Shown piece after piece: positions 1 to 8,383 of a DNA stretch of 64,000 nt. The notes beneath the pieces were generated by a model, which worked only from the letters and a program-made list of their open reading frames with translations, was not told where the DNA came from and searched no databases. The stretch is from NCBI GenBank assembly GCA_049322715.1, contig JBMOQP010000009.1:1-64000 (forward strand), read 5' to 3'. This stretch comes from Thiofaba sp049322715. Its GTDB lineage: Bacteria > Pseudomonadota > Gammaproteobacteria > Halothiobacillales > Halothiobacillaceae. Every line of letters starts with the position of its first letter. Position 1 is the first letter of the stretch. The translations under genes and the position numbers were made by a program.

Positions 1-94
1 GGGGTGTGGTCGGGCCTTCGGCGATGCGCGGGCGACGGTAGAGGTCGGCGGCGTGGCGCTCGGACAGCCGCTGGCGCAGGCGGTCTTCCTTCAT
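1..94 (-). CDS. bioF: BioF, 8-amino-7-oxononanoate synthase (N-terminus only)
   Basis: Partial gene that runs off the left edge; only about 31 N-terminal residues are visible, reading MKEDRLRQRLSERHAADLYR and then RRPRIAEGPTTP. This matches the N-terminal helix of BioF, the PLP enzyme that condenses pimeloyl-ACP (or pimeloyl-CoA) with alanine in biotin synthesis. The gene lies downstream of bioB on the same strand, the usual bioB-bioF order. It is separated from bioB by about 680 bp of repeats, so co-transcription would have to pass through them. Identification rests on the short N-terminus plus context. Confidence 0.7.
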   Translation of the reverse strand, partial: MKEDRLRQRLSERHAADLYRRPRIAEGPTTP

Positions 95-105
95 GGGATA
101 GATGG

Positions 106-760
106 TGTTCGCAAAACGAAGGTTTTCCAGATAATTCAACGCTGGACAAAGGGTCTGTTCCCCCTTGGGGTCGCCATGGACGGGGTTGTGGAGACCGGGT
201 GAAAGGGCCATGGATGGCCCTTTCAGTCCCGCCGCGACAGGAAGTCGCGTCGGGACGGCCCGGTCGGAGCGGCCCCGGCCATGGCTTGCCCGAAGGGCGA
301 CCCCGCGGGGGTGCCCTTTCTTTGGTGCCTTTCTTTGGGCAAGCAAAGAAAGGCACTCGCCCGCGTGCGATTCAAGCGGTTCGAAGCGCGCCGCTTGAGG
401 CGGGCGAAACAGCCCGCAAGCCTGTCTCAAAGCGGCTTTGAACAACCGTTGAAGTGGTTTTTCGCCCGCTTTGAAGCTTGTTTCTTCGAACATGCACCAG
501 TGCAAGCGGGCGAGTCACTTTTCTTGCTCGTGCAAGAAAAGTAACCAAAAGAACACGCCCCCGAGGGGCCGGCCCTTCGGGCAAACCCTGGACTGACCCG
601 CTCCAGCCGGGCCGCCCCGACGTGACCTCCTGTCACGGCGGGGCTGAATGGGCCATCCTTGGCCCATTCACCCGACTTCCACGGGCCTGTCCAGGGCGGC
701 CCCAAGGGGGAGTTCCCCCTTCGCCCACCCTTGTCCAGAAAACCTTCGTTTGATGAACGC
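106..760. repeat. Large imperfect inverted repeat between bioB and bioF
   Basis: Two copies of a hairpin-rich element of about 230 bp face each other, at roughly 106-355 and 495-760, around a spacer of about 140 bp. Matching landmarks are the outer ends (ACGAAGGTTTTCCAG and CCAGAAAACCTTCGT), a CCATGGATGG or CCATCCTTGG palindrome, and an inner TTTCTTT...AAAGAAA hairpin next to ACTCGCCCGC. The inner stems differ between arms (TTTCTTTGGGCAAGCAAAG against TTTTCTTGCACGAGCAAG), yet each remains self-complementary. No credible gene lies inside; the open frames here are repeat-derived. Confidence 0.8.
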
Positions 761-775
761 AGAGCCCCTGCGATC

Positions 776-1780
776 TCAGGCGCACATCGTGTCCATCGCC
801 CCGCAGGTGGAGCAGGAACCGCCATCGTGGTGGGCCTCGATGCCCTTCAGGCCGAGGCGCCTGAACAGCACCGCGTCATGGTCCTCGTCCGGGTTGTCGG
901 TCGTCAGCAGCTTGCCGCCGAAGAAGATCGAGTTGGCGCCGGCGTGGAGGCACAGTGCCTGCAGCTCGTCGCTCATTTCCGTGCGGCCGGCGGACAGGCG
1001 CACGAAGGACTGCGGCATGAGGATGCGGGCGACGGCCACGGTACGCACGAACTCGAACGGGTCGAGCTTCGCGGTGCCGTGCAGCGGGGTGCCCTCGACC
1101 TGCACCAGGTTGTTGATGGGCACCGACTCCGGATGCTTCGGCATGTTGGCCAGCTTCTGCAGCAGGCCGGCGCGATCGCGGCGCGATTCGCCCATGCCGA
1201 CGATGCCGCCGGAGCACACGTTCAGGCCGGCCTCGCGCACGTGCTTGAGGGTGTCCAGGCGGTCATCGTAGGTGCGGGTGCTGATGATGGCGCCGTAGAA
1301 CTCGGGCGAGGTGTCGAGGTTGTGGTTGTAGTAGTCCAGCCCGGCCTTCTTCAGGCGCTGGGCCTGCTCGGCCTTGAGCATGCCGAGGGTGACGCAGGTC
1401 TCCATGCCGAGGTCCTTGACCGCGCGCACCATCGCCTCGACCGTTTCCAGGTTCCTGTCGGTCGGGTTGCGCCAGGCCGCGCCCATGCAGAAGCGGGTGG
1501 CGCCCTTGGCGCGGGCGGTCTTGGCGGCTTCGACCACCTCGTCCAGCGGCAGCAGGCGCTCCTTCTCGAGGCCGGTGTCGTACTTGGAGCTTTGCGGACA
1601 GTAGGAGCAGTCCTCCGGGCAGGCGCCGGTCTTGATCGAGAGCAGGGTGCTCACCTGCACCGTGTTCGGGTCGAAGTGCTCGCGGTGGACGGTCTGCGCG
1701 CGGAACAGCAGGTCGTTGAACGGCAAATCGAACAGGGCGAGGATCTCCTCGCGGCTCCAGTCGTGGCGGATGGCGCTCAT
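776..1780 (-). CDS. bioB: Biotin synthase BioB
   Basis: A 334-aa radical SAM enzyme that inserts sulfur into dethiobiotin to make biotin. The radical [4Fe-4S] ligands are visible as CPEDCSYC (Cys54, Cys58, Cys61). Cysteines near residues 98, 129 and 189 and the late RLSAGR motif match the ligands of the second, sacrificial [2Fe-2S] cluster. Length and ends agree with the family. The start lies 4 bp after the stop of the upstream membrane-protein gene, so the two are probably co-transcribed, with bioF following after the repeat block. Confidence 0.97.
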   Translation of the reverse strand: MSAIRHDWSREEILALFDLPFNDLLFRAQTVHREHFDPNTVQVSTLLSIKTGACPEDCSYCPQSSKYDTGLEKERLLPLDEVVEAAKTARAKGATRFCMGAAWRNPTDRNLETVEAMVRAVKDLGMETCVTLGMLKAEQAQRLKKAGLDYYNHNLDTSPEFYGAIISTRTYDDRLDTLKHVREAGLNVCSGGIVGMGESRRDRAGLLQKLANMPKHPESVPINNLVQVEGTPLHGTAKLDPFEFVRTVAVARILMPQSFVRLSAGRTEMSDELQALCLHAGANSIFFGGKLLTTDNPDEDHDAVLFRRLGLKGIEAHHDGGSCSTCGAMDTMCA

Positions 1781-1784
1781 CGGA

Positions 1785-2258
1785 TCAGTGCTCCTCGGTG
1801 CGGGCGGGGACCTGCAGCGGCTGCCAGTCGTCGCGCTGGATCTTGCGCAGGTCCATGATCGACCAGGGGATCAGGATGGCGGCGGCCACAGCCCAGAAGG
1901 CCTGGTAGTAGCGGATGTCCGCCGGGAAGAATGCGCCGATCACCACCAGGCTGCCGGTGATGGCGTAAAAGCGGTAGGCCGCCCACTGGGTGTAGTGGCC
2001 GACCTTTGGATTGGGGTGGTGCTTGTTCAGCGCGTACAGCAGCATCGAACCGCCAAACCACAGGATGATCGGGATGATGGCGCCGGCGGTGGCGAAGATC
2101 ATGGTCTTGCCGGACGCGCTGCCTGCGAGCAGCAAGGGGATACCGGCCAGGATGATGACGATCAGGTTGCCGTAGTTGAACCAGGAGGCCGCCCGGCGCT
2201 GGTTGGCCGCGGGGAGGATCTCGCCTGCGGTGGTATCGTAGGAATGTTGTTCGTGCAT
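1785..2258 (-). CDS. Small membrane protein upstream of bioB, function unknown
   Basis: A 157-aa protein with four likely transmembrane segments (about residues 30-46, 52-77, 94-110 and 115-134) and a charged C-terminus. No catalytic motif is recognised. It ends 4 bp before bioB and so probably sits in the biotin operon, which alone does not establish a role in biotin transport or synthesis. Its start is only 14 bp from the divergent comF start, leaving no room for two ordinary promoters. One promoter must therefore lie in coding sequence, or one start is misplaced. Confidence 0.75.
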   Translation of the reverse strand: MHEQHSYDTTAGEILPAANQRRAASWFNYGNLIVIILAGIPLLLAGSASGKTMIFATAGAIIPIILWFGGSMLLYALNKHHPNPKVGHYTQWAAYRFYAITGSLVVIGAFFPADIRYYQAFWAVAAAILIPWSIMDLRKIQRDDWQPLQVPARTEEH

Positions 2259-2272
2259 GGGAGGCCCCCGCG

Positions 2273-2971
2273 ATGCGCATGGAATGGAACAGGGCGCTCG
2301 GCAGTATAACGGATTGGCTCCTGCCCCGCCGCTGCCTGCTGTGCGACGCCCCGGCGGGGCCGGATCACCTGTGTCCGGCCTGCGCCGCCGAGCTGCCGCG
2401 GGTGCCGCTGGCCTGCCCGCGTTGCGCCATGCCGGTGGTCACGCCCGGCTTGTGCTCGGCCTGCCAGCGCCAGGCGCCGCCCTTTGATGCCGCCCTCGCC
2501 CCGCTGGTCTATGCCGGCGCGGCGCGCCACCTGCTCACCGCGTTCAAGTTCCATGGCCGTCTCAGCCATGGCGTTCCGCTTGCCTGGCATCTGCTGGCGT
2601 CCGTGCGGGAGCGAGGGGGCGGGATGCCGGAGGCGCTGCTGCCTGTCCCGGTGCACCCGGGGCGCCTGCGCGAACGCGGCTACAACCAGTCGCTGGAGCT
2701 GGCCCGGCCCCTCGCCCGTGCACTGGACCTGCCTCTGTTGCCCCACGCCCTGGCGCGCGTGCGCTCGGCGCCGCCCCAGATGACCCTGCCGGAGCTCGCG
2801 CGCGCGGCCAATGTGCGCGGGGCCTTCGCCGTGGTGGGGGCCCTGCCCGGCCATGTGGCTCTGGTCGATGACGTGCTCACCACTGGGGCTACGGCGGCTG
2901 AGCTCGCGCGTCTGCTCAGGCGTCGGGGGTGCGGGCGGGTCGAGGTCTGGTGTGCTTGTCGCTCGGTGTGA
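2273..2971 (+). CDS. comF: ComF/GntX-family phosphoribosyltransferase-like protein
   Basis: A 232-aa protein of the ComF family, linked to natural DNA uptake in competent bacteria and also called GntX in enterics. The N-terminus carries CxxC pairs (CLLC at 21-24, CPAC at 34-37, CPRC, CSAC) that resemble a zinc ribbon. The C-terminal half is a type I phosphoribosyltransferase domain with the PRPP-binding loop ALVDDVLTTGAT near residues 195-206. A GGGAGG ribosome-binding site precedes the ATG; a second ATG two codons in is possible. Its 3' end overlaps the convergent sensor kinase gene by 56 bp. Confidence 0.93.
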   Translation: MRMEWNRALGSITDWLLPRRCLLCDAPAGPDHLCPACAAELPRVPLACPRCAMPVVTPGLCSACQRQAPPFDAALAPLVYAGAARHLLTAFKFHGRLSHGVPLAWHLLASVRERGGGMPEALLPVPVHPGRLRERGYNQSLELARPLARALDLPLLPHALARVRSAPPQMTLPELARAANVRGAFAVVGALPGHVALVDDVLTTGATAAELARLLRRRGCGRVEVWCACRSV

Positions 2972-4457
2972 CCGCACGCCTGGGCAGGTAAAGCTCGACG
3001 CGCAGCCCCCCAAGGTCGGGGCTGCGGTCGAAATGCAGCGTGCCGCCGTGGGCGGCGATGATCTGACGCACGATGGACAGTCCCAAGCCGTGCCCGGGAC
3101 GGCTTTCGTCGAGGCGCTGGCCGCGCGTGGCGTCATGATTCAGGCGTTCGGTATCCGTGCCGGGACCGTCGTCCTCGACCAGGGCCTGCAGGCCGCTGTC
3201 GGTAGGGTGCAGGGTGAGTCGCACCTGGCTGTGCGCCCACTTGCCGGCATTGTCGAGCAGGTTGCCGAACAGCTCGAGCAGATCCTCGCGGTCCATGCGC
3301 AGCATCAGGCTGTCCGGCGCCTGCATCCCGAAGCCCAGCCCGCGATCCCGATGGATCAGGCGCATGGTCTGCAGCAACTCGTTCAAGGCAGGCACAGCAT
3401 CCAGCGGCGCCAGCCCCACTGCCTCGCCATGGCTCCAGCGCGCATGGCGCAGTTCGCGCTGGATGATCTCTTCGATGCGCTCCAGGGCTCCCGCGGCCGG
3501 CGGGGATAATGGCGTGCCGAGGCTCTGGCGCAGCGCGGCAAGCGGGGTCTTGAGGGCGTGGGCCAGGTCTGCCAGCGCGTTCCGCGAACGCTCGAGCCGG
3601 CGCGCCTGCCGCTCGAGCAGGCGGTTGAGCGCACCGGCCAGGGGGCGGAGCTCGTTCAGCACGGGCTCCGGCAGTTGCTGCAGTTCGCCGCGTTCGAGCC
3701 GCTCCGTATCCTTTTCCAGCTTCCTGACCGGGCGCAGCAGCCAGCGCAGCAGGAGGAACTGCCCGGCCAGCAGCAGCAGGAACAGGCCGAGCGATACGGC
3801 GACGAAGCGCAGGCGGAAGGTGTTCAGGTGGGCATCGAGGTCGTCCAGGCTCTCGGCCAGCAGAAGAGTACCGCCCTGAGGCAGGTCTCGGCGCAGCACC
3901 AGCAGGGGCTCCGGTCCTCGCGCGGCGGAATCCATCCCTGGATTCCGCCCTTCGGGTGTCGCCTGATGGCGACCCAACGACGCTCCCTGCGTCGTTGTTG
4001 CGGAATCCATCCTTGGATTCACCGATCCGTCGGGCTCTCGAGCGCCCGACGGCGTTGTTGTCGGTGGGGCGAGGGTGTCCCGGTGGATGTGGCGCGTGGC
4101 GGGCTGGTTCGGCGCCCTCGCCATCTGCGCATGACTCAGGCCCGGCGTGCGGGGCAGGGGTAGGATGCGGCCCAGGCTTGAGGCGGATGGGATCGCCCCC
4201 TGCGCGCCTAGCAGGGTGAAATAGTGCCCGCTGCCGGGGCGCTGGTAGATGGGCGGGATCAGGCGCTCCTCCAGGGTCAGCCGGCCGTCCTCGATGCGCA
4301 GCGCGTCGACCAGCCATTCGGCATCATGCTCCAGGCGGGTGGCGATGTAGTCCTCGGTGGTGAGGCGCGGGGCGCGTTCGGTGACGATGCCGTGCAGCAG
4401 CACCAGCAGGGCAAGGCTCGCGCCCAGCCAGAGCGATAGGCGGGCGTACAGGCTCAT
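2916..4457 (-). CDS. PhoQ-like sensor histidine kinase with a repeat-encoded insertion
   Basis: A membrane sensor kinase of 513 aa from the ATG at 4457. It has an N-terminal membrane segment, a periplasmic region, a second membrane segment near residues 217-235, and a HAMP-like linker. The DHp helix carries LADLAHALKTPLA (His300), the form seen in PhoQ-type kinases. The ATPase has an N-box (GNLLDNAGKWA), DDGPGTD and GHGLGLSIV. Residues about 127-180 of the periplasmic region are encoded by an inserted hairpin repeat, in frame. An in-frame ATG at 4619 overlapping the regulator's stop would add 54 repeat-encoded residues; I prefer 4457 because everything upstream is repeat. It pairs with the adjacent response regulator. 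Confidence 0.9.
   Translation of the reverse strand: MSLYARLSLWLGASLALLVLLHGIVTERAPRLTTEDYIATRLEHDAEWLVDALRIEDGRLTLEERLIPPIYQRPGSGHYFTLLGAQGAIPSASSLGRILPLPRTPGLSHAQMARAPNQPATRHIHRDTLAPPTTTPSGAREPDGSVNPRMDSATTTQGASLGRHQATPEGRNPGMDSAARGPEPLLVLRRDLPQGGTLLLAESLDDLDAHLNTFRLRFVAVSLGLFLLLLAGQFLLLRWLLRPVRKLEKDTERLERGELQQLPEPVLNELRPLAGALNRLLERQARRLERSRNALADLAHALKTPLAALRQSLGTPLSPPAAGALERIEEIIQRELRHARWSHGEAVGLAPLDAVPALNELLQTMRLIHRDRGLGFGMQAPDSLMLRMDREDLLELFGNLLDNAGKWAHSQVRLTLHPTDSGLQALVEDDGPGTDTERLNHDATRGQRLDESRPGHGLGLSIVRQIIAAHGGTLHFDRSPDLGGLRVELYLPRRAVTPSDKHTRPRPARTPDA
3925..4062. repeat. Hairpin repeat inserted in frame in the sensor kinase gene
   Basis: Contains two copies of the GCGGAATCCATCC(C/T)TGGATTC hairpin at its ends. 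Between them are a CCCTTCGGG turn, a GTCGCCTGATGGCGAC hairpin and a third hairpin with arms ACGACGC/GCGTCGT around TCCC. The kinase frame stays open, giving a peptide that includes NPRMDSATT and NPGMDSA. It falls in the periplasmic region, where an extra loop may be tolerated. Confidence 0.85.
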
Positions 4458-4465
4458 CCGCCTGT

Positions 4466-4615
4466 TGCGGAATCCATCCCTGGATTCACCGATCCACCGG
4501 GAGTGGATCGGGACTTGCTCCTGGGCAAGCCCGGAGGATGCCGGCCAAGGATGGTCGGCATCCGCCCCACGGGGCTTGCCTTGCGGCGAGCCAACGCCGT
4601 TCCCGACGGTGTTGT
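4466..4615. repeat. Hairpin repeat at the regulator/kinase junction
   Basis: About 150 bp inserted immediately after the response-regulator stop. It carries the GCGGAATCCATCCCTGGATTC hairpin, further short palindromes (CCGGCCAAGGATGGTCGGCAT region) and the AACGCCGTTCCCGACGGTGTT hairpin. It is open in the kinase frame, so the kinase could be read with a 54-residue N-terminal extension. The native gap between the two genes was probably only a few bases. Confidence 0.8.
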
Positions 4616-5293
4616 TCATACAGCCTCATCGGCAAGGAAGACATAGCCCTGGCCGCGGCGGGTCTGGATGCGCTCGCGGCCGAGCTTGGTGCGCAGGCGA
4701 TTGATGTAGACCTCCAGCACATTGCTGCCGAGCTCGTGCCCCTCGTCGTACAGCCGCTCCTCCAGCCAGGACTTGGCAAGCAACTGGCCGGGATGAAGCA
4801 TGAACAGGCGCAGCAGGCGGAACTCCATCGCGGTCAGTGCCACGGTCGATCCGTCGGTCAGATGCAGTTCCTGCCGCCCCTCGTCCAGCGCCATCCCGCC
4901 CGCGCGCAGGGGGCCGGGAGGCTGGCCGTGGGCACGGCGTAACAAGGCCGCCAGGCGGGCCAGCAGTTCCTCGGGATGGAAGGGCTTGGTCAGGTAGTCG
5001 TCGGCACCGGCATTGAAGCCGTCCACCTTTTCGTGCCACGCATCGCGCGCGGTCAGGATTAGCACCGGCAAGGTCAGGCCCGCCGCGCGCCAGGCGCGCA
5101 GTACATCCAGCCCTGGGCGTTCGGGCAGGCCGAGGTCGAGGATGACGGCATCGTGCAGTCCTTCCTGGCCGAGAAACAGCGCCTCCTCACCGTCTCCGGC
5201 GCGATCCACGGCATAGCCCGCGCGCTGCAGGGTCTGTTGCAGCAGGGGCGCCAGGGTGTCGTCATCTTCGGCCAGCAGGATGCGCATGCACAA
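4616..5293 (-). CDS. OmpR/PhoP-family response regulator
   Basis: A 225-aa two-domain regulator. The receiver domain (about 1-120) has the acidic pair EDD at 9-11, the phospho-acceptor in VILDLGLP (Asp53) and the conserved Lys in YLTKPF. The C-terminal winged helix (about 130-222) ends in RGQGYVF, as in PhoP/QseB/PmrA regulators. It is followed by its likely partner kinase and preceded, on the same strand, by the czcCBA-type operon 21 bp upstream. The system may therefore control metal export, although the kinase's PhoQ-like His box leaves other signals possible. Confidence 0.95.
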   Translation of the reverse strand: MCMRILLAEDDDTLAPLLQQTLQRAGYAVDRAGDGEEALFLGQEGLHDAVILDLGLPERPGLDVLRAWRAAGLTLPVLILTARDAWHEKVDGFNAGADDYLTKPFHPEELLARLAALLRRAHGQPPGPLRAGGMALDEGRQELHLTDGSTVALTAMEFRLLRLFMLHPGQLLAKSWLEERLYDEGHELGSNVLEVYINRLRTKLGRERIQTRRGQGYVFLADEAV

Positions 5294-5314
5294 GATGGTG
5301 GCGCAAAACGGCCG

Positions 5315-8300
5315 TCAGGTCGATTGAGCTTGATGGCGGCCCTCTCCGAAGCGCTCGTACAGCACCGGTAACAGGATCAGGGTCAGCAGGGTGGAGCTGA
5401 TCAGCCCGCCGATCACGACCACCGCCAGCGGACGCTGGATCTCCGCGCCCGGTCCCTGGACGAACAGCAGCGGCAGCAGGCCCAGCGCAGCGATGGTGGC
5501 GGTCATCATCACCGGGCGCAGGCGGCGGCGGGTGCCCTCGATCACCGTTTTGCGCAGGTCCATCCCGCTGTGGCGCAAGTGGAGGAATGTGTTGACCAGC
5601 ACCACGCCGTTGAGCACGGCGATGCCGAGCAGGGCGATGAAGCCGACCGAGGCCGGCACGGACAGGTATTCGCCGGCCACGAACAGGGCCAGCACGCCGC
5701 CGATCAGGGCTAGCGGCACGTTGACCATGACCAGAAGGGCAGGCCGCAGGCCACCGAAGGTCGCGGCCAGCAGGCCCAGGATCAGCAGCAGGGCGGCGGG
5801 CACGACGATGGACAGGCGCTGCATGGCGCGCTGCTGGTTCTGGAACTCGCCGCCCCAGGTCAGGCGGTAGCCGGGGTCCAGGGGGACCGCCTCGGACACC
5901 TTCCGCTGGGCCTCGGCGACGAAGCCGGCGAGGTCGCGGTCGCGCACGTTGCTGAGGATGATCACGTTGCGCGCCCCCTGCTCGTGCTGGATCAGCACGG
6001 GGCCATCCACCTGGCGGAAGCGGGCGAACTGGCCGAGGCTCACCTCGGTACCGTCCGCGAGAAGGACAGGCAGGGCGGCGAGGTCCTGGGGTGTCTGTCC
6101 GGCGGGAGCCTTGAGGATCAGCGGGATCCGCCGTAGCTCCTGCTGGATCTCACCCACGCGCAGACCTTCGAGCTGGGCGCGCAGCAGGGCGGCGGCATCA
6201 ATCACCGACAGTCCAAGGCGATTCAGTTCGGGGCGGTCGAGTTCCACCTGCAGGTAGCGCACGCCCTCGGCCTGGGTGGTGAACACGTCCTCCGCGCCCT
6301 CGATGCCCTCGAGGGTGGCGGCGATGGCGGCCGCCTTCTCGTTCAGCACGGCGAGGTCGGGGCCGAACAGGCGGATGGCGACGTCGCCGCGCACACCGAT
6401 GATCATCTCGGAGACGCGCATCTCGATCGGCTGGGTGAAGGCGTAGTCCACGCCCGGGAAATCCTCCATCACCGCGCGGATGCGGTCCATCAGCGTGTCC
6501 TTGTCGGCCACTTCCCATGCCTCGCGCGGCTTGAGCACGAGGAAACTGTCGGTCTGGTTGAGGCCCATCGGGTCCAGTCCCAGCTCGTCACTGCCGGCGC
6601 GGGCGATGACCGCCTCGACCTCCGGAACGCGCGCGAGCAAGGCCCGCTGCACCCGCTGGTCGATGGCGAGCGATGCATCCAGGTCGATCGAGGGCAGCTT
6701 TTCGAGTTGCAGGATGAGAGAGCCTTCGTCCATGGTCGGCATGAAGGTCTTGCCGGCCTGGCCGAGCGCGCCGGCCGCGACCACCACCCCGGCCAGAACC
6801 ACGCCGATCAGCGTGCGCGGATGGGCCAGGGCCCAGCGCAGGGCTGGATCGTGCACCTTGTGCAGGCCGCGCACGAGCGGGGATTCACGGTGCGCGCCAG
6901 GCTTGAGCAGCCAGACCGAGAGCGCCGGGATGACGGTCAGGGACAGCAGCAGCGAGGCGCCGAGGGCGATGATGATGGTCACCGCGACCGGGCTGAACAG
7001 CTTGCCCTCCAGGCCCTGCAGGGTGAGTAGCGGCAGGAACACGGCGGCGATGATGAGAATGCCGCTGGAGACAGGCTTTGCCACCTCGTGGGTGGCCGCG
7101 CGCACGGTGTCGGCCAGGCTGCGCCCATCCTGCTGGCCGAGGCGGGCGACGATGTTCTCCACCACCACCACGGCGGCGTCGACCAGCATGCCGAGCGCGA
7201 CCGCGAGCCCGCCCAGGCTCATCAGGTTGGCGCTCATGCCGAGCTGGCGCATGGCGAGGAAGGTGGCGAGCGCGGCGAGTGGCAGGACCATGGCCACCGC
7301 GATGGAGGCCCGCGCCTCGCCAAGAAACAGCACGAGCATGACGACCACCAGCACCACCGCCTCGATGAGGGCCTTGCCCACCGTGTGGATGGCCTGACCG
7401 GTCAGGTCGCCGCGGTCGTAGAACACCTCGATGCGCACGTCCGCGGGCAGGGAGGGGGCCAGCTCGGCCAGGCGCGCGCGCACGCCTTCGACCACCGCAC
7501 GGGCGTTCGCCCCGCGCAGGCCGAGCACCAGGCCCTGCACCGTCTCGCCCTGCCCGTTGCGGGTGACGCCGCCGTAGCGGGCCAGCGTGCCGAGGCGCAC
7601 CTCGGCAACCTCCGCCACCCGCACGCCGCGGCCGTCGGCCATCGGTATCCGCAGTCCGGCGATGTCCTCGACCGAGGCCAGGCGGCCCATGACCCGCACC
7701 AGCAGGGTCTCCTCCCCGGCAGCCAGACGACCGGCGCCGTCGTCGCGGTTGTTGCTCTCAAGCGTCGCGCGCAGGGCGTCCAGGCTCACGCCGCGCGCGG
7801 CCATGCGGGCGGGATCGGGAGCGACCTCGAAGGTCGTGACTCGCCCGCCGAGGGCGTTGACGTCGGCCACGCCGGGCACGGTGCGCAGGGCGGGGCGGAT
7901 CACCCAGTCGAGCAGGGCGCGCCGCTCGGCTAGCGGCAGCTTGCCCTCCACGGTGAACATGAACATCTCGCCGAGCGGGGTGGTGATCGGCGCGAGGCCA
8001 CCCTCGAGTCCGGCGGGCAGGCTGCCCATGATGCCGGACAGGCGCTCGTTCACCTGCTGGCGGGCCCAGTAGATGTCGGTGCCGTCCTCGAAGTCGAGGG
8101 TGATGTCGGTCAGGCCGTACTTGGCCACCGAGCGCAGCATGGTCTGCCTGGGCAGGCCTAACAGCTCGGTCTCGACAGGGATGGTGACCCGGCGCTCGAT
8201 CTCCTCTGGCGTGAGGCCCGGGGCCTTGAGGATGATCTTCACCTGCGGCGCGGAGACGTCCGGGAAGGCGTCGATCGGCAGCTGCAGCATGGCGTGCGTG

Positions 8301-8383
8301 CCCAGGGCCGCCAGAAGCGCGCCGAGGAGGAGGGCGAGCAGGCGATGACGCAGGGCGAGGTCGATGAGCCGTTCGAGCATCAC
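5315..8383 (-). CDS. czcA: Heavy-metal RND efflux permease, CzcA/CusA family
   Basis: A 1022-aa inner-membrane proton/metal antiporter of the HME-RND family, the pump of a tripartite exporter. The family-typical DFEDGTDIYWARQQVNERL follows the first membrane helix, and the proton-relay helix reads LGMLVDAAVVVVEN. That helix keeps the Asp and Glu equivalent to CzcA Asp408 and Glu415, but the position of Asp402 is Ala. This resembles copper/silver-type pumps more than zinc/cobalt/cadmium ones, so the substrate is left open. The start overlaps the czcB stop by 4 bp (ATGA). Length is standard. Confidence 0.93.
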   Translation of the reverse strand: MMLERLIDLALRHRLLALLLGALLAALGTHAMLQLPIDAFPDVSAPQVKIILKAPGLTPEEIERRVTIPVETELLGLPRQTMLRSVAKYGLTDITLDFEDGTDIYWARQQVNERLSGIMGSLPAGLEGGLAPITTPLGEMFMFTVEGKLPLAERRALLDWVIRPALRTVPGVADVNALGGRVTTFEVAPDPARMAARGVSLDALRATLESNNRDDGAGRLAAGEETLLVRVMGRLASVEDIAGLRIPMADGRGVRVAEVAEVRLGTLARYGGVTRNGQGETVQGLVLGLRGANARAVVEGVRARLAELAPSLPADVRIEVFYDRGDLTGQAIHTVGKALIEAVVLVVVMLVLFLGEARASIAVAMVLPLAALATFLAMRQLGMSANLMSLGGLAVALGMLVDAAVVVVENIVARLGQQDGRSLADTVRAATHEVAKPVSSGILIIAAVFLPLLTLQGLEGKLFSPVAVTIIIALGASLLLSLTVIPALSVWLLKPGAHRESPLVRGLHKVHDPALRWALAHPRTLIGVVLAGVVVAAGALGQAGKTFMPTMDEGSLILQLEKLPSIDLDASLAIDQRVQRALLARVPEVEAVIARAGSDELGLDPMGLNQTDSFLVLKPREAWEVADKDTLMDRIRAVMEDFPGVDYAFTQPIEMRVSEMIIGVRGDVAIRLFGPDLAVLNEKAAAIAATLEGIEGAEDVFTTQAEGVRYLQVELDRPELNRLGLSVIDAAALLRAQLEGLRVGEIQQELRRIPLILKAPAGQTPQDLAALPVLLADGTEVSLGQFARFRQVDGPVLIQHEQGARNVIILSNVRDRDLAGFVAEAQRKVSEAVPLDPGYRLTWGGEFQNQQRAMQRLSIVVPAALLLILGLLAATFGGLRPALLVMVNVPLALIGGVLALFVAGEYLSVPASVGFIALLGIAVLNGVVLVNTFLHLRHSGMDLRKTVIEGTRRRLRPVMMTATIAALGLLPLLFVQGPGAEIQRPLAVVVIGGLISSTLLTLILLPVLYERFGEGRHQAQST

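Noticed and set aside
4..441. Open frames in the first 750 bases
   Set aside because: They lie across the inverted repeat and change sequence with the repeat; no ribosome-binding site or family match.
4617..4619. Sensor kinase start at 4619 overlapping the regulator stop
   Set aside because: Possible, but the 54 residues it adds are entirely repeat-encoded and the membrane anchor begins right after the ATG at 4457; kept only as an alternative.
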